64,000 bases of DNA from Ruminococcus sp. (GCA_017433905.1 JAFRGI010000011.1:1-64000); one strand, 5' to 3'; positions 8,610-18,482 are shown, counted from the stretch's first letter. Notes: generated by a model from the letters alone, not told the origin. Numbers and translations are program-made.

Positions 8610-8906
8610 TCAGACGGTTTGAGATGTGCTTAAAAGTGTTAGATAAGCAACAAACAAGTAACACATAAGTAAACCTATCTTATATTCAGCTTTGCATTCG
8701 ATAATCTTCTCTACGATCGTTTTTTGACAACTCATAGCGTTGGCGGTTACAATCGCTCCTTCGACATCAATCAAATCAAGAAGCTGTGGCACTGCCGTAA
8801 TCTCATTTGTCTTTTCTTCAACGGTGATTTCGCCGAGCGTTATTTGGTTGTCAGCTACAAACGCGCTGACAACATGATATGTTCTGTGCTTATTATTTCC
8901 GTCTTT
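8610..8906 (-). pseudogene. ISAs1-family transposase remnant
   Basis: The minus-strand frame from 8906 reads through HVVSAFVADNQITLGE, TVEEKTNEITAVPQLLDLID, VEGAIVTANAMSCQK and TIVEKIIECKAEYKIGL. This is the central DDE region of ISAs1-type transposases, including the Asp of the (I)VT-x-DAM motif position, here changed to Asn (TANAM). A TGA lies directly upstream of the recognisable part, and after the IGL residues the usual KGNQ is lost, so both ends are missing. No inverted repeats of an intact insertion sequence are seen. A dead fragment of about 250 bases. Confidence 0.8.
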
Positions 8907-8983
8907 TCATATCCCATATGGTTATTATACTTCGTTTTCAAAAAAAGTAAATGCTGTTGCCGTGGGAATTGTGCGGTATTACC

Positions 8984-9012
8984 TTGACTTTTTGTTGTTT
9001 TTGCGGTATTAT
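8984..9012 (+). promoter_or_regulatory. Promoter of the FHA-SEDS/PBP operon
   Basis: TTGACT-17-TATTAT. Because an ATG at 8962 lies upstream of this promoter, it supports the GTG at 9052 as the start of the following gene. Confidence 0.6.
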
Positions 9013-9051
9013 TTATCATGTATAATTATCAAAAGAAAGGGGTTGAGGCAG

Positions 9052-10728
9052 GTGTTTGATTTTTCCGTTGTGATTGATATCGGTGTGGTCGCCTTGCGCA
9101 TACTGCTGCCGCTTTATGCTATCTTTATCGTTTATCAGTGCTATGCCGCGATGCGTCGCCGCAGACGTCCCGAAAAACCGCTTGTCACCCTTATGAACAC
9201 CCGAACATTTGAAAAAATCCCCGTGCTGTTTTGGGAAAATGCCATCGGCCGAAAAAAATCCAACGATGTCGTTGTGGAAGATGCTGCCGTCTCCAAGGTT
9301 CACGCCGTCTTGCTGCGGCGCGATGAGGGATGGTTTATCAACGATACGGAGAGCCTGCACGGAACATTTGTTAACGGTAAACGTGTCGAGGGCAGGACAC
9401 AGGTGTATATCGACGATATTATCCGCGTCGGAAATACGGATTTTCAATTTCTGCGCGGCGAAGAATACAACGAGGAACTGCGTTCGAGTTGGTTCTTTAA
9501 AAATCCCAGCCGGAAGCCTGCCGTCAAATCGTGGAAGCTCATGTTGATGATTACGCTTTTCCACTTTTTTATGACGGTTGAGGCGGTCTACTGGAATGAC
9601 GGGAAAAACCCCATGTCGCCGCTGTTGATTTTCGGCGTGACGGCGTTGGTTGAGTGGGGGCTGTTCATTGTCAGTTATTTCGGATTGCGGCGCACGACCT
9701 TTGAACTGGAGGCGCTGGCGCTCTTTTTGTCGGGGATCGGCACCATACTGCTTGCGCGGCAATATGAACGGTCGGCATATATGCAGGCGGTTTCCACGGT
9801 TATCGGCTTTGTGATTTTTTGTTTGATCATCAAGCTGATCGAAGATCCCGACAAGCTATACCGCTTCCGCTTTCCGCTGATGATCGCCGCGGTCGGCCTG
9901 CTTGGTATCAGTATTGTGTTCGGTAAGGTTACCAACGGCGCAGCGAACTGGATCTATATTGGTCCGCTGTCTTTTCAGCCGTCCGAATTGGTTAAGGTTA
10001 TTTATATTTTGATCGGCGCAGGCGCGCTTGATAAATTGAATACAAAAAAAGATTTGTTAGTATTTATCGGGTTTTCTGTGGTTTGTGTGGGACTGCTTGC
10101 GGTTATGCGCGACCTTGGTACGGCGCTGATCTTTTTTATCACGTTCCTGCTGATTGCGTTTATGCGTTCGGGTGACTTCAAGACGATTATCCTCGCGGTT
10201 GCCGCGGCGGTGTTCGGTGCGATTTTTGCCATCCGATTCATGCCCTACGTTGCCGACCGCTTCAAGGCGTATCGCCACGTTTGGGAGTATGCCCAGAATG
10301 AGGGGTATCAGCAGACGCACGTGCTGACCTTTATCGCCAGCGGCGGCTTGTTCGGCGTAGGTATCGGCAACGGTTTCCTCAAGCAGGTCGCCGCCTCCGA
10401 AAGCGATCTGGTTTTCGGACTGGTTGCCGAGGAAATGGGTATTATCGTTGCAATCACGCTCGCGGTTGCCATAGCGTTGCTGGTGGTGTATGCGCGTGCG
10501 ATTACAACCCGAAGTCGCAGCACCTTCTATTCCATTTCTGCCTGTTGTGCGGCAGGACTGCTTGTCGTTCAGCTCACGCTCAATACCTTTGGTGCAACCG
10601 ATCTGCTCCCGCTGACGGGCGTAACCTTCCCGTTTATCAGTGCGGGAGGCTCAAGCGTCATTGCATGTTGGGGCTTGATTGCGTTTATCAAGGCGGCAGA
10701 TGAGCGCACTTATTCCATGAAACGATAA
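9052..10728 (+). CDS. FHA domain-SEDS (FtsW/RodA/SpoVE) fusion protein
   Basis: About 558 residues from a GTG start. One N-terminal membrane helix is followed by a cytosolic FHA domain (about 60-135) with the phosphothreonine-binding signature: IGRKKSNDVVV, SKVHA, and the NGKRV turn. After this come about ten membrane helices of a SEDS glycosyltransferase with ANWIYIGPLSFQPSELVK, MRDLGTAL (the essential Asp), GGLFGVGIGNG, and the C-terminal TFPFISAGGSS. SEDS proteins polymerise lipid II into glycan strands. The next gene, a transpeptidase, starts 77 bases on, giving a polymerase-transpeptidase pair. The FHA domain suggests control by a Ser/Thr kinase, but none is present in the window. An in-frame ATG at 8962 was rejected because it precedes the promoter. 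Confidence 0.9.
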   Translation: MFDFSVVIDIGVVALRILLPLYAIFIVYQCYAAMRRRRRPEKPLVTLMNTRTFEKIPVLFWENAIGRKKSNDVVVEDAAVSKVHAVLLRRDEGWFINDTESLHGTFVNGKRVEGRTQVYIDDIIRVGNTDFQFLRGEEYNEELRSSWFFKNPSRKPAVKSWKLMLMITLFHFFMTVEAVYWNDGKNPMSPLLIFGVTALVEWGLFIVSYFGLRRTTFELEALALFLSGIGTILLARQYERSAYMQAVSTVIGFVIFCLIIKLIEDPDKLYRFRFPLMIAAVGLLGISIVFGKVTNGAANWIYIGPLSFQPSELVKVIYILIGAGALDKLNTKKDLLVFIGFSVVCVGLLAVMRDLGTALIFFITFLLIAFMRSGDFKTIILAVAAAVFGAIFAIRFMPYVADRFKAYRHVWEYAQNEGYQQTHVLTFIASGGLFGVGIGNGFLKQVAASESDLVFGLVAEEMGIIVAITLAVAIALLVVYARAITTRSRSTFYSISACCAAGLLVVQLTLNTFGATDLLPLTGVTFPFISAGGSSVIACWGLIAFIKAADERTYSMKR

Positions 10729-10805
10729 TCCGGCACGGACCGGCGGGCAAAATGTTCTGCTGCCGGCCGCAGTCGATACCACTCTCTAAAGGGGTGAAAA
10801 CCATT

Positions 10806-12179
10806 ATGAAACGTATTTTGAAGCGCAGTACGCTGATTTTGCTTTTTACGCTTTTGTTTATCGGCGGTGCATCTTTTTTTTGCGTCGAGCTGGTGGTGAA
10901 TGCCGACAGCTGGGCCAACCAGCCCTATAATGCCCACATCTCGGGCAACGGCGGTTTGGAGCAGGCAGGCGCAATCTATGACCGCAACGGCGTGGTGCTC
11001 GCTAAAACTGAAGACAACCGCCGTGTATATAATGAAAATCAGAGTATCCGAACGGCGTTGCTGCATACGGTCGGCGATAACAGCCTTAATATTTCTACGG
11101 CGATTCAGAGTAAATATCGTTCGCTGCTCACAGGGTACAGCCTGATTTGGGGATTGAATATGCCGCAGTCTCTGCGCACTTCCCATGATCTGACGCTTAC
11201 GGTCGACGCCAACGTTTCTGTTGCTGCCTATGATGTACTGAGCAGCTACGGTAAACCGGGTGCGTGCGTGGTGTTTAACTATAAGACGGGCGAGGTGCTC
11301 GGCGCGGTCAGCACCCCTACCTACGACCCCGAATCACCTCCGGAAATCAACGAGACCAACGAGAAGCAATATGAAGGCGTTTATCTTGACCACGTGATTT
11401 CCTCAACGTATATGCCGGGGTCGATCTTCAAGCTCGTTACGGCAGTGGCAGCGATCGAAAATTTACCGGATCTCTTTAGCCGTACGTGGTACTGCGCAGG
11501 CAGCGAGCAGATCGGCGGAAGCGAGGTGCGCTGTGTCGACGGAGAGGCGCACGGCACGATGGATTTCAACAGCGCGATGCAGCAGTCCTGCAACATCGTT
11601 TTTGCCGAGCTTGCAGCGGAGCTGGGGCCTGACATCATGATGGCGACTGCCGAAAAAATGGGTATCAATCTCAGCTATGAAATTGATGACGTCAGCACTG
11701 CAAAAGGGCATTACGATGTTAAACAGGCGTCGCTTAACGAGTTGGCGTGGTCGGGTGTCGGTCAGTTCAATGACGAGGTCAATCCCATGCAGATGGCTGT
11801 CATGTGCGGTGCGATTGCCAACGGCGGCAATTCCGTAACACCGACATATATCAAGAGCGGTACGGGAGATTTGCTCAAAATGATCGGTCTCCACGATACC
11901 AAGAGCCTTCAGTTGGTAAATCCCAATACTGCCGCAACACTGACGCAGGTGATGCCGACATACACCTTCGGCAGCGTGAATGTTCGCGCCAAGACGGGTA
12001 CCGCCGAGGTAGGCAACGGAAAAGGTAACAATGCGTGGATGGTGGGATTTTCCACGGACGCGGATTGTCCGGTGGCGTTTGCCTGTGTGGTAGAGGATTC
12101 CGGCTTTGGAAACCAGTATGCCCGCCCTGTGTTGGAGGCAGCTGTGCAGGCAACGGCAGACTCGCTGCGCGGAAAATAA
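10806..12179 (+). CDS. Class B-like penicillin-binding protein transpeptidase
   Basis: Cell-wall cross-linking enzyme of about 457 residues, shorter than typical PBP2 and closer in size and layout to actinobacterial PbpA. A single N-terminal membrane anchor (about 6-27) is followed by a short pedestal with GAIYDRNGVVLA and the transpeptidase domain: SxxK motif SIFK (Ser206, Lys209), SxN motif SCN (261-263) and KTG in RAKTGTAE near residue 408. The ATG at 10806 has AAAGGGGTG upstream; an earlier in-frame ATG at 10752 lacks a site. It pairs with the SEDS protein directly upstream; together they form a synthase for elongation, division or spore cortex. Confidence 0.9.
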   Translation: MKRILKRSTLILLFTLLFIGGASFFCVELVVNADSWANQPYNAHISGNGGLEQAGAIYDRNGVVLAKTEDNRRVYNENQSIRTALLHTVGDNSLNISTAIQSKYRSLLTGYSLIWGLNMPQSLRTSHDLTLTVDANVSVAAYDVLSSYGKPGACVVFNYKTGEVLGAVSTPTYDPESPPEINETNEKQYEGVYLDHVISSTYMPGSIFKLVTAVAAIENLPDLFSRTWYCAGSEQIGGSEVRCVDGEAHGTMDFNSAMQQSCNIVFAELAAELGPDIMMATAEKMGINLSYEIDDVSTAKGHYDVKQASLNELAWSGVGQFNDEVNPMQMAVMCGAIANGGNSVTPTYIKSGTGDLLKMIGLHDTKSLQLVNPNTAATLTQVMPTYTFGSVNVRAKTGTAEVGNGKGNNAWMVGFSTDADCPVAFACVVEDSGFGNQYARPVLEAAVQATADSLRGK

Positions 12180-12215
12180 AACCGAAAAAAGAACCGGAAA
12201 GGATGATAATATATT

Positions 12216-15086
12216 ATGAATTTCTTAAAATCAATGTTTGGTAATTACAGCAAGCGCGAGATAAAGCGAATTCAGCCGCTTGTTGACAAAGTGCTTGCAC
12301 TTGAAGAAAAGTATGCAGCTATGAGCGAGGATGAGCTCAAAAATCAGACCGTGGTCTTGAAGGAACGTCTCGCGAACGGAGAGACCACAGATGATATTCT
12401 CCCGGATGCTTTTGCCGTCTGCCGTGAGGCGGGGTGGCGTGTGTTGGGCATGAAGCACTTCCCCGTACAGGTTATCGGTGGCATTGTGCTGCACCAGGGA
12501 CGTATCGCCGAGATGAAAACCGGTGAAGGTAAAACCCTTGTGGCGACTTTGCCTGCCTATCTGAATGCTCTCACCGGTAATGGCGTGCACATCGTTACCG
12601 TCAATGACTATCTTGCGCGCCGTGACTCCGAGTGGATGGGCAAGCTCTATAAGTATATGGGTCTCACGGTCGGACTGATCGCGCAGAATCTCGATAACGA
12701 AGAACGCCAGAAGGCGTACGCCGCCGATATTACCTACGGCACCAACAATGAGTTGGGATTTGACTATCTGCGCGATAACATGGTGGTTTACAAGGAGATG
12801 AAGGTGCAGCGCGGACACGCCTTTGCTATCGTCGATGAGGTTGACTCCATTCTGATCGACGAGGCGCGTACACCGTTGATTATTTCCGGTAAAGGCGATA
12901 AGTCCACCGATTTATATGAAAAGGCAGATGTGTTTGCCAAGTCGCTGAAGCTGGAACGCTTTACCGAACTGGATTCCAAAGAGGATATGGAGGCATATTA
13001 CGCCGAAAACAGCATTGATTATGTTGTGGATGAAAAGCAAAAGACCGCCACGCTTACGCAGTTGGGCGTGAAGAAGGCGGAGGAGCATTTCGGAATCGAC
13101 AACCTTACGGATCCCGAAAACCTCGCTCTTTCGCACCATATCAATCAGGCGATCAAGGCGAACGGCGTTATGAAGCTGGATGTGGATTATGTTGTCAAGG
13201 ACGGCGAAGTTATTATCGTCGATGAATTCACCGGTCGTCTGATGTACGGCAGACGCTTTAACGAGGGTCTGCACCAGGCAATCGAAGCGAAGGAAGGCGT
13301 TGAGGTACAGAGCGAGAGCAAAACCCTTGCGACCATCACTTTTCAGAACTATTTCCGACTTTACGGAAAGCTTTCGGGTATGACGGGTACCGGACAGACC
13401 GAGAGCGAGGAATTCCAAGAAATCTATAAGCTCGACGTTGTTGAGATTCCAACAAACAAGCCCGTTATCCGCAAGGATTTGCCTGACTCCGTCTTTAAGA
13501 CCGAGAACGGTAAGTTTAACGCCGTTATCAATCAGATTGTTGAGGCCAACGAAAAGGGTCAGCCCGTACTGGTCGGTACGATTTCTATTGAAAAATCCGA
13601 GCTGCTTTCTCATATGCTTAAAAAACGCGGTGTGAAGCACAATGTTCTTAATGCGAAACAGCATGACAAGGAAGCGGAGATCGTTGCGCAGGCAGGTAAA
13701 TACGGTGCGGTCACCATTGCCACCAACATGGCAGGACGCGGTACCGATATTATCCTTGGTGGTAACGCAGAGTATATGGCAAAGGCGTCCATGCGTAAGA
13801 AGGGTTATTCAGAGGAGATGATTGAGGAAGCAACGGGTTACGCGGAGACGGATAACGAAGAGATCCTCGAGGCGCGCAAGACCTTTCGGGAGCTCAACGA
13901 TCAGTACAAGGAAAAAATCAAGGACGAGGCGGAACGCGTCAGAGAAGCGGGCGGTCTGATGATTATCGGTACCGAACGTCACGAGTCCCGTCGTATTGAC
14001 AACCAGCTGCGCGGCCGTTCGGGTCGTCAGGGAGATCCCGGCGTCAGCCGTTTCTTTCTGTCCACAGAGGACGATCTGATGCGTTTGTTCGGAGGCGATC
14101 GAATGCGCGCGATGATGGAGCGCATGAATGTCGATGAGGACACGCCGATTGAGAACAAAATGCTCACCAATATCATCGAAAGCTCACAGGAGAAGGTTGA
14201 GCTGCGCAATTTCGGCATTCGTAAAGATGTGTTACAGTACGACGACGTGCTTAACCGCCAGCGCGAAATTGTTTACGGTCAGCGCGATCAGGTGCTTAAC
14301 GGTGAAGATCTGCACGAAACCGTGCTCAAGATGGTTTCGGATTCGGTCGATACCTCCATTGTGCACTATCTCCCCGAGGGACCGCATGAGAACTGGAATT
14401 ATCCGAGTCTGATCGAGTATTACAAGGGTTGGATTATTTCCGACGATAAAAAGTACGCTATTGACAAGGATGAGCTTGAGGATATGGATGCCTCCGAGGT
14501 CGGCGAGATGATCAAACAGGATGCACTCGAAATCTTCAAGGAGAACGAAGAACTGCTTCCTGCCGAAACAATCCGTGAGATGGAGCGCGTGTACCTGCTC
14601 AAAGCAGTCGACACGCACTGGATGGCGCACATCGATGCGATGGATCAGCTCAAGTCGGGTATCCGTCTGCGCTCTTACGGACAGCATGATCCTGTCGTGG
14701 AGTATCGTCTCGAAGGCTTCGATATGTTCGATGAGATGATCGAAAACATCCGCGAGGATACCATGAAGATGATGTTGATTATGCCCAAGCGTGTTGCAGA
14801 GATCCAGAAGCGCCAGGAAGCGATTGAAGCGGCGCGTAAGGCGGCGGAAGAGGCTTCGGCGGCAGCGCATCAGGAAGCGATCGAGAACGGCGGGGAAAAG
14901 CAGCAGTCCGGCGTTGTTGCGGAAGCGCTCAAGCGCGAGCAGGTGGCGCATCCCGTGACAACCTCCGGTGACGGTACGGATACCGCCGGCAAGACGGTTC
15001 GCAAAGGCAAAAAGGTTGGCAGAAACGATCCTTGTCCCTGCGGCAGCGGCAAAAAGTATAAGAAGTGTTGCGGCAGAGATGAATAA
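12216..15086 (+). CDS. secA: Preprotein translocase ATPase SecA
   Basis: Motor of the Sec export pathway, 956 residues. Walker [14 protein letters not shown], Walker [21 protein letters not shown], the preprotein cross-linking region, [23 protein letters not shown] in the second nucleotide-binding fold, and a C-terminal SEC-C zinc motif ([15 protein letters not shown]) are all present. Start at 12216 with GGAAAGGAT upstream. It is 36 bases downstream of the PBP gene and probably in the same transcript; a shared hairpin at 15094 ends it. Nearby substrates include the secreted amylase and repeat proteins. Confidence 0.98.
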   Translation: MNFLKSMFGNYSKREIKRIQPLVDKVLALEEKYAAMSEDELKNQTVVLKERLANGETTDDILPDAFAVCREAGWRVLGMKHFPVQVIGGIVLHQGRIAEMKTGEGKTLVATLPAYLNALTGNGVHIVTVNDYLARRDSEWMGKLYKYMGLTVGLIAQNLDNEERQKAYAADITYGTNNELGFDYLRDNMVVYKEMKVQRGHAFAIVDEVDSILIDEARTPLIISGKGDKSTDLYEKADVFAKSLKLERFTELDSKEDMEAYYAENSIDYVVDEKQKTATLTQLGVKKAEEHFGIDNLTDPENLALSHHINQAIKANGVMKLDVDYVVKDGEVIIVDEFTGRLMYGRRFNEGLHQAIEAKEGVEVQSESKTLATITFQNYFRLYGKLSGMTGTGQTESEEFQEIYKLDVVEIPTNKPVIRKDLPDSVFKTENGKFNAVINQIVEANEKGQPVLVGTISIEKSELLSHMLKKRGVKHNVLNAKQHDKEAEIVAQAGKYGAVTIATNMAGRGTDIILGGNAEYMAKASMRKKGYSEEMIEEATGYAETDNEEILEARKTFRELNDQYKEKIKDEAERVREAGGLMIIGTERHESRRIDNQLRGRSGRQGDPGVSRFFLSTEDDLMRLFGGDRMRAMMERMNVDEDTPIENKMLTNIIESSQEKVELRNFGIRKDVLQYDDVLNRQREIVYGQRDQVLNGEDLHETVLKMVSDSVDTSIVHYLPEGPHENWNYPSLIEYYKGWIISDDKKYAIDKDELEDMDASEVGEMIKQDALEIFKENEELLPAETIREMERVYLLKAVDTHWMAHIDAMDQLKSGIRLRSYGQHDPVVEYRLEGFDMFDEMIENIREDTMKMMLIMPKRVAEIQKRQEAIEAARKAAEEASAAAHQEAIENGGEKQQSGVVAEALKREQVAHPVTTSGDGTDTAGKTVRKGKKVGRNDPCPCGSGKKYKKCCGRDE

Positions 15087-15093
15087 ATAATAA

Positions 15094-15136
15094 AAAATTC
15101 GGCTCAAAACTCGAAAGGGTTTTGAGCCGAATTTTT
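15094..15136 (+). terminator. Terminator of secA
   Basis: A 17-bp near-perfect stem (AAAATTCGGCTCAAAAC and its complement) with a short loop and a T5 tail eight bases past the secA stop. Confidence 0.92.
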
Positions 15137-15160
15137 CGGTTGGAAGCAAGTAGCAGATAC

Positions 15161-15184
15161 AAAAAAGCGCGGTTTTATCCGCGC
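15161..15184 (-). terminator. Terminator of the coaX-birA-lipoprotein operon
   Basis: On the minus strand GCGCGG/CCGCGC with a 6-base loop is followed by TTTTTTG, 44 bases after the lipoprotein stop. Confidence 0.8.
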
Positions 15185-15227
15185 CGTCGAAAAATACTGG
15201 TATCCTGTCAAAGGGATCTGTCGGAAA

Positions 15228-15728
15228 TCAGCGGATCGTCAGCGAAACGCCGCTGTCCTTTTGTGTGAGGATTGCCGTATTGCTCCCCGCGCGGAATTCA
15301 CAGGACGTATCCTCGCTTTTGAGAGGATCGCCGTAGAGCTTTTGCAGCTCGGATTTAGCGGTATCATATGCGAGCGATTCGGCGTTAAGCGTTACAGAAG
15401 CAATCACATCACCGTTTTTGTCGACATGCGCATAGCCGGAAGCGTCGGTGTCGAACAGCTTTCCCTCAATTTCAATACGTTTTTCACCCGTGGTCGTGGA
15501 GACATAGTCTCCCATACCCACCTGCGTGGTCAGTTTTCCGATCCAGCTTTCGCAGCTCAGAACGTTGCTTGTCTGATAGGTTTTGCCCGTGAGGGTGGAT
15601 GCAGCGGCAGTTGAGGACGCAGCTTTTTGGTTTTTGCCCGTGCAGCTGCATCCTGTAAGGGTGCAGACGGAAGCAACGAACGCTCCGACAAGCAGTAAAG
15701 CGGCGGCGGTCATCATGTGTTTTTTCAT
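15228..15728 (-). CDS. Small putative lipoprotein
   Basis: Secreted lipoprotein of 166 residues, not assigned to a family. The N-terminus has a charged start, a hydrophobic core and a lipobox LTGC, so Cys becomes the lipidated residue near position 28. A Ser/Ala/Thr-rich linker follows, then a compact domain of about 110 residues with YGDPLKSEDTSCEFRAGSN and the ending ILTQKDSGVSLTIR. The ATG at 15728 has a GGAG site; an earlier ATG at 15782 would precede that site. It lies 117 bases after birA in the same direction and may be part of that operon. Confidence 0.7.
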   Translation of the reverse strand: MKKHMMTAAALLLVGAFVASVCTLTGCSCTGKNQKAASSTAAASTLTGKTYQTSNVLSCESWIGKLTTQVGMGDYVSTTTGEKRIEIEGKLFDTDASGYAHVDKNGDVIASVTLNAESLAYDTAKSELQKLYGDPLKSEDTSCEFRAGSNTAILTQKDSGVSLTIR

Positions 15729-15845
15729 GGATGAAATCACTCCTTTGCCCTCTATCATATCACAACTGTGCCAAATAGACAAGCGTTATTTTTTGCAGGC
15801 GCATCATCATGCACTGCCCTGTGCGTCGGAACGCGCGCTGTCGTT

Positions 15846-16814
15846 TTAATAGATTCCCTGCACCGTCACCTCGCCGGAACTGACCGTGAGTACCGTACCG
15901 TCCGAAAGCATGACGCGCAGTCCGCCTGATGCCGTTACGTCGACTGCCGTGCCGCTGACAGCGTGTCCGTTTCTTTGGAAAGCGACGCTTTTGCCGATTG
16001 TGGCGCAGAGAGCGACATATTCCTTCAGTGTGTCGGGAGGCAATTCCAGACGGTTGCGTGTGAATACCCGTTCTATCTCGCCGAGTAGAGTGGCAAGCAG
16101 ACGGCTTTTTTCGTAATACATGCCGGTTTGCAGCAGGATGGAGGTTGCCTTGTGGGCAATATCCTCGGGGAATTCGGTTTGGTCAACGTTTACGCCGATA
16201 CCGATGACAATGTATTCCACAGCGTCAAATTCTGCGCTCATTTCCGTCAGAATGCCGACGAGCTTTTTTTTTCCGACAATGATATCGTTTGGCCATTTGA
16301 TGCGGCAGTCCAAACCTGTGGTTTTCCGCAGCGCCTTGCAGATTGCCAGACCTGCAAGCGGTGTGATCGGCATGACGTCCCGAAGCGCCAGCTGCGGACG
16401 AAGGAGCACGGAGAAAGCGATGTTTTCGTCGCGGTTGCCGATCCAGCTTCTGCCGAGCCTGCCCTTGCCGCGGTTCTGTTCGCGCGTTGTGACAACGGTG
16501 CCGTTGGGACAGCCGTCTCCGCCGAGACTTTTAAGATAATCATTGGTGGAGCCGACTGTGTCGAGTACGATCAGTTTTTTGCCGATGACCGATGTTTTCA
16601 GGTGCTGTTTGATGGCGAACTCGTTGATATGCGGCGGCAGTGAAACGAGAAGGTACCCCTTGTTGGGCGCAGATTCGATTACGCAGCCTTCTTGGCGCAG
16701 CGTATTGACACACTTCCAAACCGCCTGCCGCGAGATGCCGAGCGATTTTGCGAGTGACTGGCCGGAGATGTACTGATTGGCGTCTGTAAGTATGTGTAAT
16801 AATTTGTTTTTCAT
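15846..16814 (-). CDS. birA: Bifunctional biotin operon repressor / biotin--protein ligase BirA
   Basis: 322 residues. The N-terminal winged helix (about 1-65; ISGQSLAKSLGISRQAVWKCVNTLRQ, SAPNKGYLL) binds DNA. The ligase domain activates biotin with ATP and transfers it to carrier proteins: GSTNDYLK, TTREQNRGKGRLGRSW (biotinyl-AMP loop), IKWPNDIIVGKKKLVGILTE and GIGVNV. The C-terminal SH3-like domain is complete. It is the third gene of a minus-strand row with coaX and an ECF S component. birA-coaX adjacency is common in bacteria. No biotin synthesis genes are present, so any operator target lies elsewhere. Confidence 0.96.
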   Translation of the reverse strand: MKNKLLHILTDANQYISGQSLAKSLGISRQAVWKCVNTLRQEGCVIESAPNKGYLLVSLPPHINEFAIKQHLKTSVIGKKLIVLDTVGSTNDYLKSLGGDGCPNGTVVTTREQNRGKGRLGRSWIGNRDENIAFSVLLRPQLALRDVMPITPLAGLAICKALRKTTGLDCRIKWPNDIIVGKKKLVGILTEMSAEFDAVEYIVIGIGVNVDQTEFPEDIAHKATSILLQTGMYYEKSRLLATLLGEIERVFTRNRLELPPDTLKEYVALCATIGKSVAFQRNGHAVSGTAVDVTASGGLRVMLSDGTVLTVSSGEVTVQGIY

Positions 16815-16903
16815 ATCAGCCCTCTTACCTATGATAGAATTCGTTCGTTGACCCGGTTTGGCAGGAGATACCGGTTGCGCCGGGATACGGAACGGGTTCG
16901 TTG

Positions 16904-17548
16904 TTATGCGGTATTGCCTTTGTTTTTTGTTACGGCAAACAGTGCTTTGCAGATCGCGGTGCCGAGTACAAGATTGACAATGATCTCTATGAGCGCGTTG
17001 AAGCCTGCCAATGCAAAAATAAACAGGAAGATGCTGCCTGTCGGCTGGCTGCCGATCTTAGCGATCACGTCGCTGTTGCTGGTGAATGCGTCGTGAAAAA
17101 ATATCCACATCCAGCCGAGAAAGCCGATGGTGTTGAGTGCGGTGACGAGCGCACAGCAAAGCGAGGAGCCGGCGAAACGCCCGAGCGCGGTTTTTTGGGG
17201 GAGTTTTTGAAACAAAAGTCCCGGAACCCAGCCGCAAATCACACGGGGAACAACGCACATCAAAAAAGTGAGAAACGGATTGACGCTCACCAAAATGGTG
17301 GTGAGCGACGCGGAAGTGAAGCTTGCAAAAAAGCTGGAGAGACCAAATACAAGACCCAGTATCGCGCCGTACAGCGGTCCCATGAGTACGGCGCCGATTG
17401 CGACAGGCAGACAGTTCAGCGTTATGGTAATCGGTCCGATACGCAGGCTGCCGACGGTAAAGGTGAGCAGTACAATGAAAGCCGCGAGCAGAGCTGTGAA
17501 TACGGGCTTAAAAAAATGGGGAAGCGCGTTCTTGTTGGGGTTTGCCAT
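16904..17548 (-). CDS. ECF transporter S component, probably pantothenate (PanT-like)
   Basis: Substrate-binding membrane subunit of an energy-coupling factor transporter, 214 residues with about six helices. The first helix has the AxxxA pattern used to dock to EcfT (FTALLAAFIV), followed by GPITITLNCLPVAIGAVLMGPLYGAILGLVFG, a pattern of the PanT/riboflavin-S superfamily. ATG at 17548 has AGGAGGT upstream; a longer frame to 17710 overlaps coaX and is unlikely. It sits directly between coaX, which phosphorylates pantothenate, and birA; context favours pantothenate. The shared EcfA/A'/T genes are not in the window. Confidence 0.75.
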   Translation of the reverse strand: MANPNKNALPHFFKPVFTALLAAFIVLLTFTVGSLRIGPITITLNCLPVAIGAVLMGPLYGAILGLVFGLSSFFASFTSASLTTILVSVNPFLTFLMCVVPRVICGWVPGLLFQKLPQKTALGRFAGSSLCCALVTALNTIGFLGWMWIFFHDAFTSNSDVIAKIGSQPTGSIFLFIFALAGFNALIEIIVNLVLGTAICKALFAVTKNKGNTA

Positions 17549-17639
17549 AAAAATACCTCCTGCTGTTTCCCTGTTCTGTTTTGTACAGGTGAAACGCGTT
17601 TTGTATGTATCCCAATATTTGCCTTCGGTATGGCTGTTT

Positions 17640-18419
17640 TTATTTCGGGCGTTTGGGTTTGTTTCTGTAATAAATGTTCCGCAGACCGTCCAGAATGATG
17701 TTTTCGTCATATATAATTTTGTGCGCGCAGTTTTGGATCATCTGGGGCGCCAAGCCTCCCGTTGCAATGACGGTACAGTTTTCGCCGGCTTCCCGGGCAA
17801 ATTGATCAATCATGCCGTCGATCATGCAGGCGGTGCCGAACATAACGCCCGAGCGGATACAGTCAACCGTGTTGGTGCGTATGACGGTTTTGGGCGCGCG
17901 CAGCTCAACCGCGGGCAGCAGAGCACCGTTGTTGGTCAGCGCGTCAAGAGAAATCCCCACACCGGGGGCAATCGCGCCGCCGCGGTAGGCGCGGTGACTA
18001 TCCACATAGCCGATGACCGTTGCTGTACCCATGAAAATCATTATCAGCGGAGCGCCGTACTTTTCCAGCGCGCCGACGCAGCCGCATACGATATCGCCTC
18101 CGAGAGTTTCGGGTCGGTCGATGCGTAGCTCCATACCGGTTTTCAGACCGGGACCGACGACGAGACTTTTTGCGTTGGTGGCGATTAGAATCGCATCGCG
18201 CAGGGGTTGGGTGATTTTGGGAACGACGGAGCTGATGATGGCGGCGCTGATCGTTTTTCGGTCAATGTGGTGGATCTGAAAAAACGTAAACAGCGATACG
18301 GCAATTTCGTCGCAGGTTTTGCGTGTGTCTGTGGCGATACGCAATTTATATTTCAGCAAATCGCCTTCATATAGGCCGAATTTGATATTGGTATTTCCGA
18401 CGTCGGCGGTCAGCAGCAT
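17640..18419 (-). CDS. coaX: Type III pantothenate kinase CoaX (motif-altered)
   Basis: Enzyme of the first step of CoA synthesis in the ASKHA fold, 259 residues. The phosphate loop DVGNTNIKFG, the VVPKIT segment, GPGLKTGMELR, LGGD (Asp109, the expected catalytic base) and GGAIAPGVGIS are present. Two positions are odd: the Arg that normally follows that Asp (GADR) is Ile110, and the near-invariant Asp of the DMGTAT/DFGTAT motif is Phe129 (IFMGTATV). The DNA reads ATT TTC ATG there, with no frameshift. Leads a coaX-ECF S-birA row from the promoter at 18455-18482. Family assignment is firm; activity is uncertain. Confidence 0.9.
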   Translation of the reverse strand: MLLTADVGNTNIKFGLYEGDLLKYKLRIATDTRKTCDEIAVSLFTFFQIHHIDRKTISAAIISSVVPKITQPLRDAILIATNAKSLVVGPGLKTGMELRIDRPETLGGDIVCGCVGALEKYGAPLIMIFMGTATVIGYVDSHRAYRGGAIAPGVGISLDALTNNGALLPAVELRAPKTVIRTNTVDCIRSGVMFGTACMIDGMIDQFAREAGENCTVIATGGLAPQMIQNCAHKIIYDENIILDGLRNIYYRNKPKRPK

Positions 18420-18454
18420 AGAACGATTCTCCCTTCGGGGACTTTACATTCATA

Positions 18455-18482
18455 ATTATAACACATTTTCTTACAGTTTCAA
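18455..18482 (-). promoter_or_regulatory. Promoter of the coaX operon
   Basis: TTGAAA-16-TATAAT on the minus strand, 36 bases upstream of the coaX ATG. Confidence 0.7.

Noticed and set aside
8724..8987. Plus-strand 87-codon frame upstream of the FHA-SEDS gene
   Set aside because: It is antisense to the ISAs1 transposase relic, which gives clear family similarity on the minus strand.
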